NCBI GenBank assembly: GCA_949825065.1
Contig: OX463848.1
Coordinates: 29,889,549 to 29,953,548 of the forward strand
Direction: 5' to 3'
DNA length: 64,000 bases
From: Odontocerum albicorne
Taxonomy: Eukaryota > Arthropoda > Insecta > Trichoptera > Odontoceridae
In this document: positions 38,574 through 49,975 of the stretch, one piece after another
Layout: every line of letters begins with the position of its first letter
How positions within the stretch are numbered: the first letter of the stretch is position 1
The notes under the pieces: generated by a model
Seen by the model: the letters and a program-made list of their open reading frames with translations, nothing else
What the model was told of the DNA's origin: nothing
Database searches by the model: none
Made by a program: the position numbers and the translations under genes

Positions 38574-41294
38574 GGAACCACAAAATTTCCTCATTATAAC
38601 TGTTCCTCATTATATATCAGTCAATCTTTATTTTATTTTTTTCCAGATATGTTTTTCAGTTTGTTGCTTTATAGAGTAGACATTTTATTAATTTACTCTC
38701 TTGCCGATTTTGAAGAGTACAGTGAAAATAATTACACACTTTTAGTAATGTAGTCAATCCAGCATGATCACATGGAATTATTTTTTTCTTCAAAATATCC
38801 TTTCTCTTAAGATAGGATCAAAGTTTATTCCCATTTTGTATATATTTACATATAATATATATTTTTATAAATTTTACCCTTTGACTAAAAAGTATACAAC
38901 CATTAGTAATAAATTTTTGGCTCTATTATAATCTCTCATTTAATTTTTTTGTGGTTCTATACACAAATCTACACAATAATGTTCTACTGATAAAACTGAA
39001 AATAATATGATTTAAGAAAAACAATTTCTCATTGCAAACTCCACAATCCCCAACTAATTGTGCAAGTATAATTCAATGTTATATTTTTTTAAATTTTAGT
39101 TGCATAATCAAAAGGTAGATAAATATAAATTATTGAAATTTTAATACTAAATTATCTGGAAACCATGCCGTTTTAACTAGTGAGTCTTTTTATTACAGGT
39201 GTGATATAATTACTATCAACCCAGATTATCTTAGGTGCCATTTATTTTAATTTTCCATTGCAGAAAAGGGTAGTCACTTCAATCAGTTATTTACAATTTA
39301 AAATACAAAAATTGCAGTATGAAGCAAAAAAAGTCAACTTTAATAGATCAAAGACATCCTTGTGATGCGATAGCATTTTAAAGTAGGTAATAAATATATG
39401 TTGGACGATTTGCTTTTAATGAGGGTGGTAACCAAAATTAATATTAACTCCAATGCAAACATCATTTTAATAAGCTACTACCTGATTAGTGACAAAAAAA
39501 GAATTAAAATGTTTGATCTTCACGATACTGGTAGTTGTAAGAAAACAATGACTGCCTTCCTAAAAAAAAATATTTCAAATAAATCCAGTGAAAACGACGT
39601 AATAGTATATTACAGACTACGATGTTACCATTGATATTGTCGACGCAACTCAATGTCCGTTAGAGAGATTACTATTATTTTATTGTTTGTACAAATTAAA
39701 TACATAAATGTGTTAATAAATAAATAATATAATTACCATAACACTAATTAGTTTTGAAAGAGATAATTTGTATACTGTAAGTATAAAATTTCAAACACCA
39801 TTGTAAACCACATGTCTTAATCGTTTCGTTTTTTAATCAATATTTGAAATTTACTATCGCTTTCAAGGTTTGTTTTAACTTTTCCGAATTTCCCTTTTAC
39901 ACTTTTTTATTTGACAGCAATTGACAGGTTGTAATTGACAGAAAATATATTTTGTTTATGGGTGTAAACGATTATCTTTGGAAATGGTTTTTGAGCTAGT
40001 CCCCACGCCTCTGTTTTAAGTGTTTTCTCTATATGGAAAAATATTTCTTCGAAGGGAAATTACTCTATATGGATTTTTTTTTATTTTCACGTATTTCAAT
40101 TAAAATAGGAAATATCGAGATTCCCTTTTTTTTTGTAAATAAATAAATGGAACGTTAGTAGTACAATGTAGTGAATAGAAAATCAGAACATTTTAAATAA
40201 AAGTAACAAAATTAAGAGATAGAGAATAGAAGGAACTTTTAAGCGATTTTACAAAAAAATATTCACTGACCAGCCCGGAGTCATTGGATAAAGCCAGAGC
40301 ACAAATCCTAGGCTCAGAGATCGGTGCCTTCAAGAGCAATGTTCTCAACCGGATGCCATTTGGACTTTTTGGGGCCACAGAACATTTCAAGAAAGCCACA
40401 GGCCAAAAGTTAACATTTTTAGGGAGTCATAGCAAACTCTAGGAGGAGTACAACCAGAATAAAATATTCAAATCATATGAAAACAATTAAAATTTAATGA
40501 GTCAATTATTAGAGAAATATATGAAAATTCATTAAAAATATATTTGAATAAAATACCAAATTAAATTTGATAAGGAAATTTTTAAGCTAAAATGTTCATA
40601 CATATAAAAGCTTTGGTTTTCTCTCCTTGAAAACTAGCCGAGAAAGTGAAAGAAAGAACTCCGCGAATACAATAGTAAAGAAAACTTTGGGGACTGGTTT
40701 CTAAACATCGATGCTACACGTAGGTGTATACATTTACTAATCTAAGCACCTTCCCGATGACATTTAGTGTTACAGTGGAGTATTAGCCATAATTCAAGAA
40801 GAAGAAGATTATCTCTGGTTGTGGATATTACATTTTTAAATGTTTTGAAAATCATATAATTCCGCAATATATGAGGTTTTAGAAATTTTAATATATATTA
40901 GCAAAAAACAGTAAGCTTTAATTTACTTATTCGTAACATGAAATATATTTCTTTTTGATAAATAAAATTTCTTATCCTAACCTCAATTATTTTGATATTT
41001 CTTACCTTTAAAATAATCAATCAAAAGGTTTATCGTCATTGATTTACACATATCAGCTCTATTTATTTTATGTTTCGATTTAATCTAGTTTCTATATTTT
41101 ATTTTCTCTTCCTGAATGGTTAAACTTGATTGAATTGTTACATCTTAAGTTTCACTATCCTGATAGATTGTATCTCAGTTTCTGGACGAGATTTGGTCTT
41201 CATTTTATATTTGGTAAACTTCAGTCATATTGTTATTTTATCACTTTAGGTTACTGAATTGCCTACTATTACTGAATTGTTGGTTAACACGTTG
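38574..41294. other. A+T-rich stretch between MITEs, nothing firmly recognised
   Basis: No exon could be supported. A 78-codon plus-strand frame at 39398-39634 has protein-like composition but no recognisable domain. A less A+T-rich island at 40260-40440 is unidentified. The mRpS33 promoter and non-coding first exon may lie here, since the mRpS33 coding exon begins with a splice acceptor. Confidence 0.4.
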
Positions 41295-41400
41295 ACATTC
41301 TCTGTGGCCTAGTTGAAAGATGCTGATCTTCCATCTGGGGGTTTCAGGTTTGATTCCCGATGGTACTGAAATAAATAAAAAAGATACCAGTCTGATTAAA
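41295..41400 (+). mobile_element. tRNA-derived SINE head fragment
   Basis: TCTGTGGCCTAGTTGAAAGA (A-box region) and CAGGTTTGATTCCCGATGG (B box) are followed by ATACCAGTCTG, which begins the shared body; the rest is lost. Confidence 0.6.
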
Positions 41401-41714
41401 TTATTCGTATGGCATCAATACTCTAACGCACTGGACGTGTTTGAGTTTTGTTGACTGTTCACATGGGATAGTATATCCAACACGTGCGATGGTGAACTAT
41501 GAATTATTTGCCTACTTCAGTGATTAACTCGACGATTCGATTACTTGGGCGATGATTCCAATATTACCTTCTGGACACACTAATCAACATGTCAGCTCAT
41601 TAATTTGGATGATGCAAACATTTTGAATGAACTTTAAATTTTCATTTTGAATGAAATTAATTGTGTGCAGATTATTGAAAAAAAATTGTGCAAATAATTG
41701 AAAATTCTTCAAAA

Positions 41715-41895
41715 ATAATAAAAAGGTGAGGGCAGGTATAATTCATTGTTATGTACCTTTACACACCCTATCAGTGCCATTAAGCCACTGAGCTCACTTG
41801 TTTTTTAATATATCTAAAGAAATTCGAAATAGAATGGCGATGAACATTTTGAGCACCCAGCAAAAGTTTATTAGCGTTTTTATAGCAAAAGTTTA
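41715..41895. mobile_element. TTAA-type MITE, copy 2 (ends not intact)
   Basis: Similar to the interior of 38302-38573: AAAAGGTGAGGGCAGG, CACCCTATCAGTGCCATTA, AAATTCGAAATAGAATGGCG, ATTTTGAGCACCCAGCAAAA. It stops about 37 bases before the splice acceptor of the mRpS33 coding exon. Confidence 0.6.
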
Positions 41896-41946
41896 TAAGA
41901 TTTTATTTTGTCTAATCAAATTTTTTTTTCAGATAAGCTGTGCAAA

Positions 41947-42297
41947 ATGAGTAACTACGCAAAATATTCACAACTTGTGAACTCTGCCACCAATTATGGT
42001 AAAAGAATGAAATATCTTTCTAACCGCATATTCGTAGAAGTTGCGAGACCTACAAACAGTACTTCGATGAAAGTGGTAAAATTATTTGAAAAGCAACCCA
42101 CACATTTAAATCCTAATATTGTTAACTATTATCCAAGACATTGGGAAACACACTATTTTATGATGAAATTACGAGACTATGGTCTCTTTCGAGATGAGCA
42201 TCAAGATTTCAATGAAGAAATGAAAAGATTAAGAGCACTTCGAGGAAAAGCTCCTCCCAAAAGAGGAGAAGGAAAAAGATCAAAACTTAATCTCTGA
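41947..42297 (+). CDS. mRpS33: Mitochondrial ribosomal protein S33
   Basis: 116 residues in one coding exon, compared with about 106 in vertebrates. mS33 is a small protein of the mitochondrial ribosome's small subunit. The N-terminal MSNYAKYSQLVNSATNYGKR and RMKYLSNRIFVEVARPTNST fit the family, followed by SMKVVKLFEKQPTHLNP, the conserved YYPRHWETHYFMMKLRDYGLF and a Lys/Arg-rich tail (RALRGKAPPKRGEGKR). Strong basic charge without a long presequence is usual for it. A polypyrimidine tract with CAG at 41930-41932 gives an acceptor 14 bases before the ATG, so at least one upstream non-coding exon exists; the frame upstream of it (from 41908) would be intron. An AATAAA at 42685-42690 is a plausible poly(A) signal. 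Confidence 0.88.
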   Translation: MSNYAKYSQLVNSATNYGKRMKYLSNRIFVEVARPTNSTSMKVVKLFEKQPTHLNPNIVNYYPRHWETHYFMMKLRDYGLFRDEHQDFNEEMKRLRALRGKAPPKRGEGKRSKLNL

Positions 42298-42466
42298 AAT
42301 ATTAAATGAATATTAGAATGTTCAATTAATTATTGTACAGTAGGCTTTTTATAAATAAGCAAAGTAACATTCAAAAAAATTAATTATAAACAAAGCCTAG
42401 TAACATTAAAAATATTTTCCAGGTAAAAAGGGATGATCACTATTTCATTTCTACTTTCAGTCACTT

Positions 42467-42562
42467 TAATTAACTAGCAAGATATGAGAAAGAAAACATA
42501 ATTAACTAGCAAGATATGAGAAACAAAACATAATTAACTAGCAAGATATGAGAAACAAAACA
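42467..42562. repeat. Tandem repeat, three 32-base units (mRpS33 3' flank)
   Basis: Units start TAATTAACTAGCAAGATATG at 42467, 42499 and 42531. Units 2 and 3 are identical and unit 1 has a single G for C change. They lie between the mRpS33 stop and its likely poly(A) signal, so they probably belong to the 3' UTR. Confidence 0.9.
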
Positions 42563-43119
42563 TATGTTTGTTCAAAGACTGAACACCGACATGTCTGAAT
42601 CAAATTTAAAAAATTTCATTAAAATTTTTGCCTTGTTTTCCTAATTTATTTTATATGTTTTCATGTTATTGAGCTAATTTGTTAAATAAAGTTAATAAAA
42701 AAGTGTTTATTTTTTCTAAAATTAAGCATTGAAAAAAAACATTGTAACCAGCATTTCAATATCTTGGGAGTCAAAAAAATCTAAAACATATCATTTTCAT
42801 AAAATAAATTTACTTCCTTGAAATAATTTTTAGAACAACTTTTATAAAATCAGTTTTCATTTAATTATGTATAAAATTTCTCAAATGCTGGTTACATAGT
42901 TTAGTCTGAGGACACCTAATATGTCATAATCAAGTTGTAGAAGTTGCAGTTGCTATAACTATCTTACTAGGTTTGTAACTCTGTCAAGTGCCCATATCTA
43001 CAGTGGAATCTTAAAAAAATTCAATTCCACATGCTAGAATTGTCTCAATTTTACTCTACCCCTTTTTTAAATCAAAACTCACACAGTTCATTTGGATGAC
43101 CTGGATTATTTTTTAATAC

Positions 43120-43345
43120 AAATGCCTATTTGAAAATATGGTACTGGTTTGGGCACTTATATTTGCTCAGCGATCCGATGGGACGTAGGAGAGTAGGGAG
43201 ACCAAAGCTGAGATGGCCATATTGGTGATAGAGAACCGCCCCACACCAGGTATAACCAATTGGAAGATGCATACTCCTGAGAGAGATAGGGGGGAAAAAA
43301 TGCAAGCAGTTAAGACCTATGCTGGGTTTTAGGACTATGATATGG
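43120..43345 (+). mobile_element. RTE-type 3' tail remnant (17.3-kb-element type)
   Basis: Plus-strand frames give YWFGHLYLLSDPMGRRRVGR, then PKLRWPYW, then TNWK-like and RCILLREI pieces. This resembles the LRWAGHI...GRPKMRWMD...NWR tail of the element at 17261-19927 rather than the KTWLDQ type. Stops are present. Confidence 0.5.
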
Positions 43346-43471
43346 TCATGAAGTTTAATCACTCAAATTTGATTAAAAAGCAGTCATATCTCAGAGCATT
43401 TTCCTTACGTGGACTCGTTCAAAAGCACCTGTCATAAGTTAAGTTGAAGTAAAGTACTCATTTATAAAATA

Positions 43472-43545
43472 CAATACGCGATTGGAATCTATATTGCCTT
43501 CTGATTTGCAATACGCAATTGGAATCTATATTGCCTTCTGATTTG
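43472..43545. repeat. Tandem duplication, two 37-base units
   Basis: CAATACGCGATTGGAATCTA begins unit 1 (43472-43508) and CAATACGCAATTGGAATCTA begins unit 2 (43509-43545). They differ at one base. Confidence 0.9.
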
Positions 43546-43598
43546 AACATAGCTTAGGAATTGCATGTACATCTCATATTTTTAGTCATTGAGCCCAA

Positions 43599-43870
43599 TT
43601 ATAAATATTGCCATGCCATATCCATTTGGGGATAAGCAAACAGAACAGATCTCCACCCCTTTTGTATTATTCTTTCATTGCATGCAGTACAACCTGATGG
43701 GCACGTAGCATTCTTCTGTCCATGTGCAAAGCCTTTGCATCTTCCACATCTCAACATACATGCTCTTTTGCTTTCCATACTCCTTACCTCTCCCTCGGTT
43801 AAAATTTCTTTAACTATTTCCTGTTCTTTCCTCCGTCTACCTCTTCCTTGCACTGCATTCCATTCAGACA
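43599..43870 (-). mobile_element. RTE-type 3' tail remnant
   Basis: An open minus-strand frame reads GRGRRRKEQEIVKEILTEGE, VRSMESKRACMLR, and after an inserted Cys-rich piece, KGWRSVLFAYPQMDM. Family tail with partial degradation. Confidence 0.6.
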
Positions 43871-43974
43871 TGTACGAGAATTGATTAAAAAATTTAAAAA
43901 AACTTTCGCTGGCTGTTTTTGATTGAGCCTATCTTTTTATTCACATTGGCGAGTCATTTTAAAAATGACTACAA

Positions 43975-44290
43975 AAAATTTCAGTTTTTCTTTTAATTTT
44001 TGGCCAAAACCATCACCATCGTGATGCCACAGCCACCGTATTCACCAGATATGCCCCCCTCGACTTTTTCCTGTTCTCGAGGATGAAGACATTGAAAGGA
44101 TGTTTTGCGACCATAGAAAGGAAATAAAGGCAAAATCACTGGGTGAGCTAAAGGCTACCCCAAAATGTACGTTCCACAAATGTTTTGTGGATTGGAAAAA
44201 ACGTTGGCAAAAATGTATTTTATCCTATGAAGACTACTTTGAAGGGGACAATATTAATATTAATGGTAGAATAAATAATTTTTTATAAAA
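43975..44290 (+). mobile_element. mariner transposase C-terminal remnant
   Basis: YSPDMPPSTFSCSRG-like sequence near 44030 (the YSPDLAP catalytic-Asp region, frameshifted) is followed by RKEIKAKSLGELKATPKCTF, HKCFVDWKKRWQKC and DYFEGDNININ near 44255. This is the C-terminal block of insect mariner transposases. The N-terminal two thirds are absent and no termini could be found. Confidence 0.65.
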
Positions 44291-44712
44291 ATGTTAATTC
44301 TCGTTATTTTTTTATCAAACCTTTTTTATCTCGTTATATTTGTTTTGAAAGGCTTTCGCAACTATTGAATATGGTCAAACCAATCTTAATTCTTCTTTTG
44401 ATGTCCATCTCGAACAGTTATTTTTTATCCAATCATTCCTTACTCTATCATACATTGTAACACCTTATTCGCAAGGTACGAATTTCTACTGTATTTATTC
44501 TGCTCTGATCACTTTTTCAATATCCAGATTAAGGCAAATAATATTACCTATAAAACCTGTTCAATGTTTCTTGGCCTTGCCCCTGGAATAATCTGGCTGT
44601 AGGATTGTAAGGAAAAATTATTTGCAAACTTTCAGGAGGGAACTGAAACTCGATCAAGAATATGACTTTTATCAAGAATGATTTGCATAATTTTTAAAAG
44701 TTGTGGTGCACT

Positions 44713-45232
44713 TATTGGGTTGTCCTGAAAGTAATTTCGTATTTAATGGATAGATGTCATCAAGACAAAATTTTCATTCCAAACATGCTGAATCTATATT
44801 ACTTACTGAATGTATATGTTTACTCAAATTGTTTGAGCATTTTTTTTTTATCATTGAAACAAAATATGTTGATTTTTCGGCACTTGATGCTTTTTTACAC
44901 CACAAAGGAAATAATGCGACACACCAAAAAATATATATATATATTCGGTGTATGGTGACATGCAGTAAGCGATTCTATGTATCAAGTGTGGTTTAAAAAA
45001 ATCAATAATAATGATTCAACACTCGATGGTGTTTGCTCTGAAAGACGGATTACCACTGATGATGACCAAATCAAGGTTTTGATCGAGATTAACCGGCGTT
45101 CTACAACACGAGATTGCTGAGATACTTAAAATATTAAAAACTACTGACCAAGAGCACTTGGCATAGCTTAGTTATGTGAATCGCTACAAATTTGACCTAA
45201 AAATACGAAACTACTTTCTAGACAACCTAATA
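44713..45232 (+). mobile_element. Internally deleted mariner element with both termini
   Basis: The left end TTGGGTTGTCCTGAAAGTAA and the right end read inward TTAGGTTGTCTAGAAAGTAG are inverted repeats of about 30 bases (to TTCGTATTT), with TA at both borders (44713-44714, 45231-45232). The interior retains only N-terminal transposase helix-turn-helix remnants (DDDQIKVLIEINRRSTTRD near 45060). The catalytic domain is missing. Size 520 bases. Confidence 0.75.
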
Positions 45233-48200
45233 ATTTAAAATACCATATAATAAATTGATCATAATATTTCTTATTGCCTCTCATTAGTTGATTTAATCTA
45301 ATGTTGATTTCCTCACCAATCAAGTTAAAAAATAAAACAAGAAATTGAGTAGCATAACAATATATTTGTTCAGCGAAACAATGATTGATTAATACAAATA
45401 CCTTGAAAATAATTTAATTGAGAAACAATATTGGCTAGCGTAAAAAATAATTAATGACAAAACTTAAATTATCATAAAACTCCACAAATTATGGTTAATT
45501 TCCAATTAAATAAAGTCAATTTACTAACATAAACGTGGCAGTATAATTATAACCAAACATTATCTCCATCATAAGGTGTATCCTTGGATTATAAGCAGGG
45601 CCCTGCAAGTGTATAGGATGTAAAAATATCAATGTTCAAAAGAGAAGAATCAAATATTTTTTTAGTTATTTATATTAACATTGTTATTAGCACACCAGAA
45701 AAAGGAATTCTAAATTTAAAGAAATAATTTTCTTGAACATCTTGTCAGCGGATTGATACAGTACTTGCTGTTTTTTATTTAACTTTATTTCAATGACCTT
45801 TTTTAATTAAATATATTAAAAAAAACAACAAATAAAATGCAACACTGGCGCGTAAGCAGTGTTATAAAATAGAAAAAAATGCTAGTACAGGATGAACCCA
45901 ACGCTTTGACAACAACTTAATTGCATTTTGACAAAGCAAATCCTTACAATTGACTCAATTCATCCTGGCAAGAACAACTTCTTCACTTTACTCCTGTAAG
46001 TAGTGAAAGTCACATGAAAGGCCCATATTGATTTCACAATGTCCCAAGTCTTGTTATACAGAAGTTGTGCAAATAATTTGATGCAACCACTTCACCATAG
46101 AACTTAACATTTTGTCAGGTGGGTCTACAAAAAGTGTATAAAATCACAATCTGAATTAGTTCAAGACTATTGAAATATGAGCTGAAAAATGTTTGACTTC
46201 ATAAATAATGATATATGAAGTCAAACATTTTTCTTCTAACTGACACGAGACTGTAAGACTTAGCATTTCCAAAAATAGTCCACCTCAGTTCTTGGGTTAT
46301 TTATTGTGGATTCAAGTTGTACTGGTGCTGAGTAACTACCAAGCATAAATACTAAAAGTTCTCTTATGTAATATTTGATACCAAATAGTACTGTACATTT
46401 TATTTTATTTGATAGCTTAATTGCATTTTGACACCGTACATATAAAGTTAATTAATCCCTATATACAAACGTGAACACACCATTTTCTCTTTGCAAAAAT
46501 CAGATCTTATTTAATTAATCAGGAAATACTAATATTCTTTACAAGAGAGAAATCTGAAACACAGAATTATTGAAAGAAAATGTGGTGTTACGGTTAGAGA
46601 AAATATTAACAAGATGGTGTTAAAAGAAATAAAGGAAAATGTTTTTATAATGATAAACTTGGGGTGTCCGAGAAAACTGTAATAAACCAAATAAATTTAA
46701 TCCTGTTAGGTAAAAACTGTAAAATTGATTTATATGACACCTGTTAGGTAACAAACTGTAAAATTGATTTTTACACTTTTCAAAGACCTGCTTAAATATT
46801 ATGTAAAAATACATTCTATCAAATCAAAGTGGGACTGTAAAAATGGAGAAAGTAAGAAATTTATGCCATATATCGAAATAAAGTGGGACTTGAATTTTTC
46901 AGTATTAAAACAGGACCCTGGCAGAAAAACGACATCTACTGCTGGTGTATGATGAAGTTGGATAAAAGGACCTTAAGCAAGGTGAGGATAAAATATTCCA
47001 AGAGCTGGACTCTCGTATTAATTATTTCTGGAGGAATTATTATAAGTTCATGTGTACAAATTATTCCTGATTACTTCGTACATTGAGTTTTTCTAAATAT
47101 TCAGTTCATGTTTTCATAACCCACATCTTTCCTATGATTATCTGTCCATTATTAGAGTAATCAAAGGTGGATCTTGCCTTGGATACACTTTTTTTTTTTC
47201 TATAGAAATCATGGATTCAAGCAGAATAAATATTCTTCTATATTCTCCAGTTTGCTTTTTTAGTACTTTCTCTTTACTAATAGGAATAAAGCTTTTGAAT
47301 TTTTGCACACTTTATATATTTACTTTGATATTGAGTTCTATTATTAAACCAATTTTGTCAAGCAGCATTTCTTCTTTCAGTTTTTGAATAAACTGCATTT
47401 ATCTTCATAATCCTTTTTATCTTCATAATTCTGTTTTGGATGATTGCTCCCAATCTCTCCAAGCTACTTTTAAGTGGCTATCAAAAACTCCGATGAGTAC
47501 ACAGTACATACACATTGTTAAAAAGGCCCTGATTATAAAACATGGATTTAACTGATTTTTAGATGTAATCAAATTATACATTTAATCAAGATTTTTTATT
47601 TCATCATTTTCTTACTATTAAAACAGTCCATATTTACTTAACTAAGTCTATTGCAGACTTGATATTAAAAAAAAAATTAAAATAAGAATACATAATAATT
47701 ATTTAAAAAATCATCCTACGTTCAATTTTTTTTAATTGATTGCAGTATTTATTTTTTTTCTAAAAAATGGACTTAAATATAAATTTCATAAAAATTTCAT
47801 TTTTTAGTAAAAATATAAACTCGGGAAAATTTAATTGTACTTCCAAATCTTTTCAATGAGCAATTTTTTATTTAAATTACTTTTAAATTTTTTGTATCAA
47901 TAATGTCAAAATATTATGTTAATATACAATGTATTTAAAAATATTAAATATAAATACATGTACATACAAAGTCAAACTGATAAAACATTTATGCGGCATC
48001 TGAATAATAAACTTGTTCAAAAGGACCTCGTCTCGTGTGCATCATATTAAAGCTCAGGTATATAAATATATCTTAAATTATTTACAATCTACACAGTTGA
48101 TTGCAAATACACAACTACTTTGATAAATAGACATTAGGAAGAGATATTCTGAAATTTTGTACACTTATTTTTAAAATTCTACTTTTTATCAATGTAACAT

Positions 48201-49139
48201 ACTCAGTGCATCCCATATTTCCACCAAGCAAGCCTATAAAAAAATTTAGGTCAACAACTTTAAAAACCAAAACCTCAAAGAACAATTTCTTAGAATGTTA
48301 TCAATGATGTAACGCATATTTAAAAAATATATCAATAGTAAAATTATATTTCTTTAAAAGAGGACCTAATATAAAGTTCACTCTTTTCTCACATGTAGGT
48401 AGGTACTTGGATTATATAAAATATTAAAAAAAAATTGTTACGTGATAAAAACTCAATCCATGCAAATATATGAAATGCTTCAATATTGATTCCTAGGTAC
48501 ATTTTATTGGTATTTTAGATCATTTAAATAAAAATGATGGAATAAATTAATGAAATCACTAGTTATCTCTAAAAAAATCAACACAACTTTTTTTTATACA
48601 CAAAATACTCCATGAAAACCATACTCTTGGAAGTAAATTGATGAAAAAAAATTTATCGTACTTCTCTGATTTGTATTTGAAGTATTAAGGTGGTCCAATT
48701 TACTTGCGAGAAACAATTCCAACCTGATGTATGACTGTCAATACTTTGTTTAAAGAAATTCCATATTATAATACCACAAGTGAGCTATCTATTCGGTAGG
48801 GTACTTTTATCTATGACTGCTAATAAATAGGCTTCAGGATTTAAAGGTGATCACACAAGTTTGATCCCAAATGAGCGCTCAGAAAGTACTACAATACCAG
48901 AAATCATCTATTTAAGGAGACTACCCATTAAAGGCGACTGTAATTGATATGACTGAGCATCTCAGATAAACGGGCATTTCAAGTGTTTCAGATCTTTTTA
49001 GGGAAGGGTATAACAAATTCGATTCATAGGTCTACAAAGTTAAAATATTTTAAGCACTAACAAAAATAAAAGCAGAAATATATGAGGAAACCCAATTAGG
49101 AAAAATTTAAGATCAAATTTTCACTTTATTGTGTTTTAA
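45233..49139. other. Stretch without recognised genes
   Basis: A+T-rich. Two overlapping short plus-strand frames at 46764-47086 show no recognisable domain. A 20-bp inverted repeat is listed separately. Poly(A)/poly(T) runs are frequent. I see no supportable exon. Confidence 0.4.
46184..46233. repeat. Perfect 20-bp inverted repeat with 10-base loop
   Basis: GAAAAATGTTTGACTTCATA at 46184-46203 is the exact complement of 46214-46233. No TA or TTAA duplication is evident at its ends. Confidence 0.85.
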
Positions 49140-49975
49140 TTACAGATTATAGTATGTATCTATGATGACATGATAGTGTTAACGGAAAATGAGGGAAAGT
49201 TAGTCTGATAAGTAAATTGTACGAGATGTGAAGAGAAAGATTTGAGAATGAATGTTGAGAAATCCAAAATCATGGGATGGAAAAGTGTGAAAGTAAAAGT
49301 AAATGTGATATATGGGTGGACAATGAAAGATTAGAGCAAGTTGAGGAATTTTATTATTTTGGTAGTATTTTCTCAGATGAGGGATATCGAGCAGCATCTA
49401 GTGATAGGAAATAAAGTCAATGGAGTGCATAAACATATATACTCAAACCGGACAATATCAAAATCTGCCAAGATAGCCCACAAAAGTATTTTAGTACCAA
49501 CTTTGATATATGGGAGTGAAATGTTGACATGAAAAAGACCGAAAGGAGCTGAATAAATGCTGGAGAAATGCGAGCACTGAGAAGAATACATGGAGTGAAA
49601 ATGTATGATAGAATACGGAATTAAGTGATTAGGGATGAATGTGAACTTAAGGTTAATGTGTTGAAAAAGAGCACTAAGATGATTTGGACATGTAGAACAA
49701 ATGAATGACGAAAGACTAACAAAAAAGATAGATATATAGTTCAAATGTGTGTGGAAGATGTGGCTGAGGAAGACCAAGGAAAGTATGATTGGATTAAGTG
49801 AAGATATTTTGAAAGAAGGAAATGTAAGAAGTAAGAAAAATCATAAAAGTTATATGAGAAGGTATAAGGATGTGGAAGCGGCGAAATATGTATGTTAAAA
49901 AAGGAAAGTATGGTGTTCCTTCCTTTCTGCCTACCCCAACAGAGAAACAGTCGAACAGTATGTATGTTTGTATGA
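49140..49975 (+). mobile_element. RTE-type retrotransposon remnant, RT end plus 3' tail
   Basis: Plus-strand frames give YDDMIVLTENEGKLV (decayed YADD box) near 49160, EEKDLRMNVEKSKIMGWK near 49230, KIAHKSILVPTLIYGSEMLT near 49475, ALRWFGHVEQMNDERLTKKI-like sequence near 49680, and VWKMWLRKTKESMIGL near 49750. It ends with GTATGTATGTTTGTATG at about 49957. This is the longest copy of the KTWLDQ-tail family in the window and shows that its 3' end is a (TATG)n repeat. Confidence 0.7.

Noticed and set aside
39398..39634. 78-codon plus-strand frame (MLDDLLLMRVVTKININSNA...)
   Set aside because: No recognised domain, no splice context that links it to a gene, and such lengths arise by chance in this much A+T-rich DNA.
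41908..41946. mRpS33 start at 41908
   Set aside because: These bases include a polypyrimidine tract and a splice acceptor at 41930-41932. The ATG at 41947 matches the family N terminus.
46764..47086. Two overlapping plus-strand frames of 62 and 67 codons
   Set aside because: One has a hydrophobic stretch, but there is no start context, splice signal or family similarity to support a gene.
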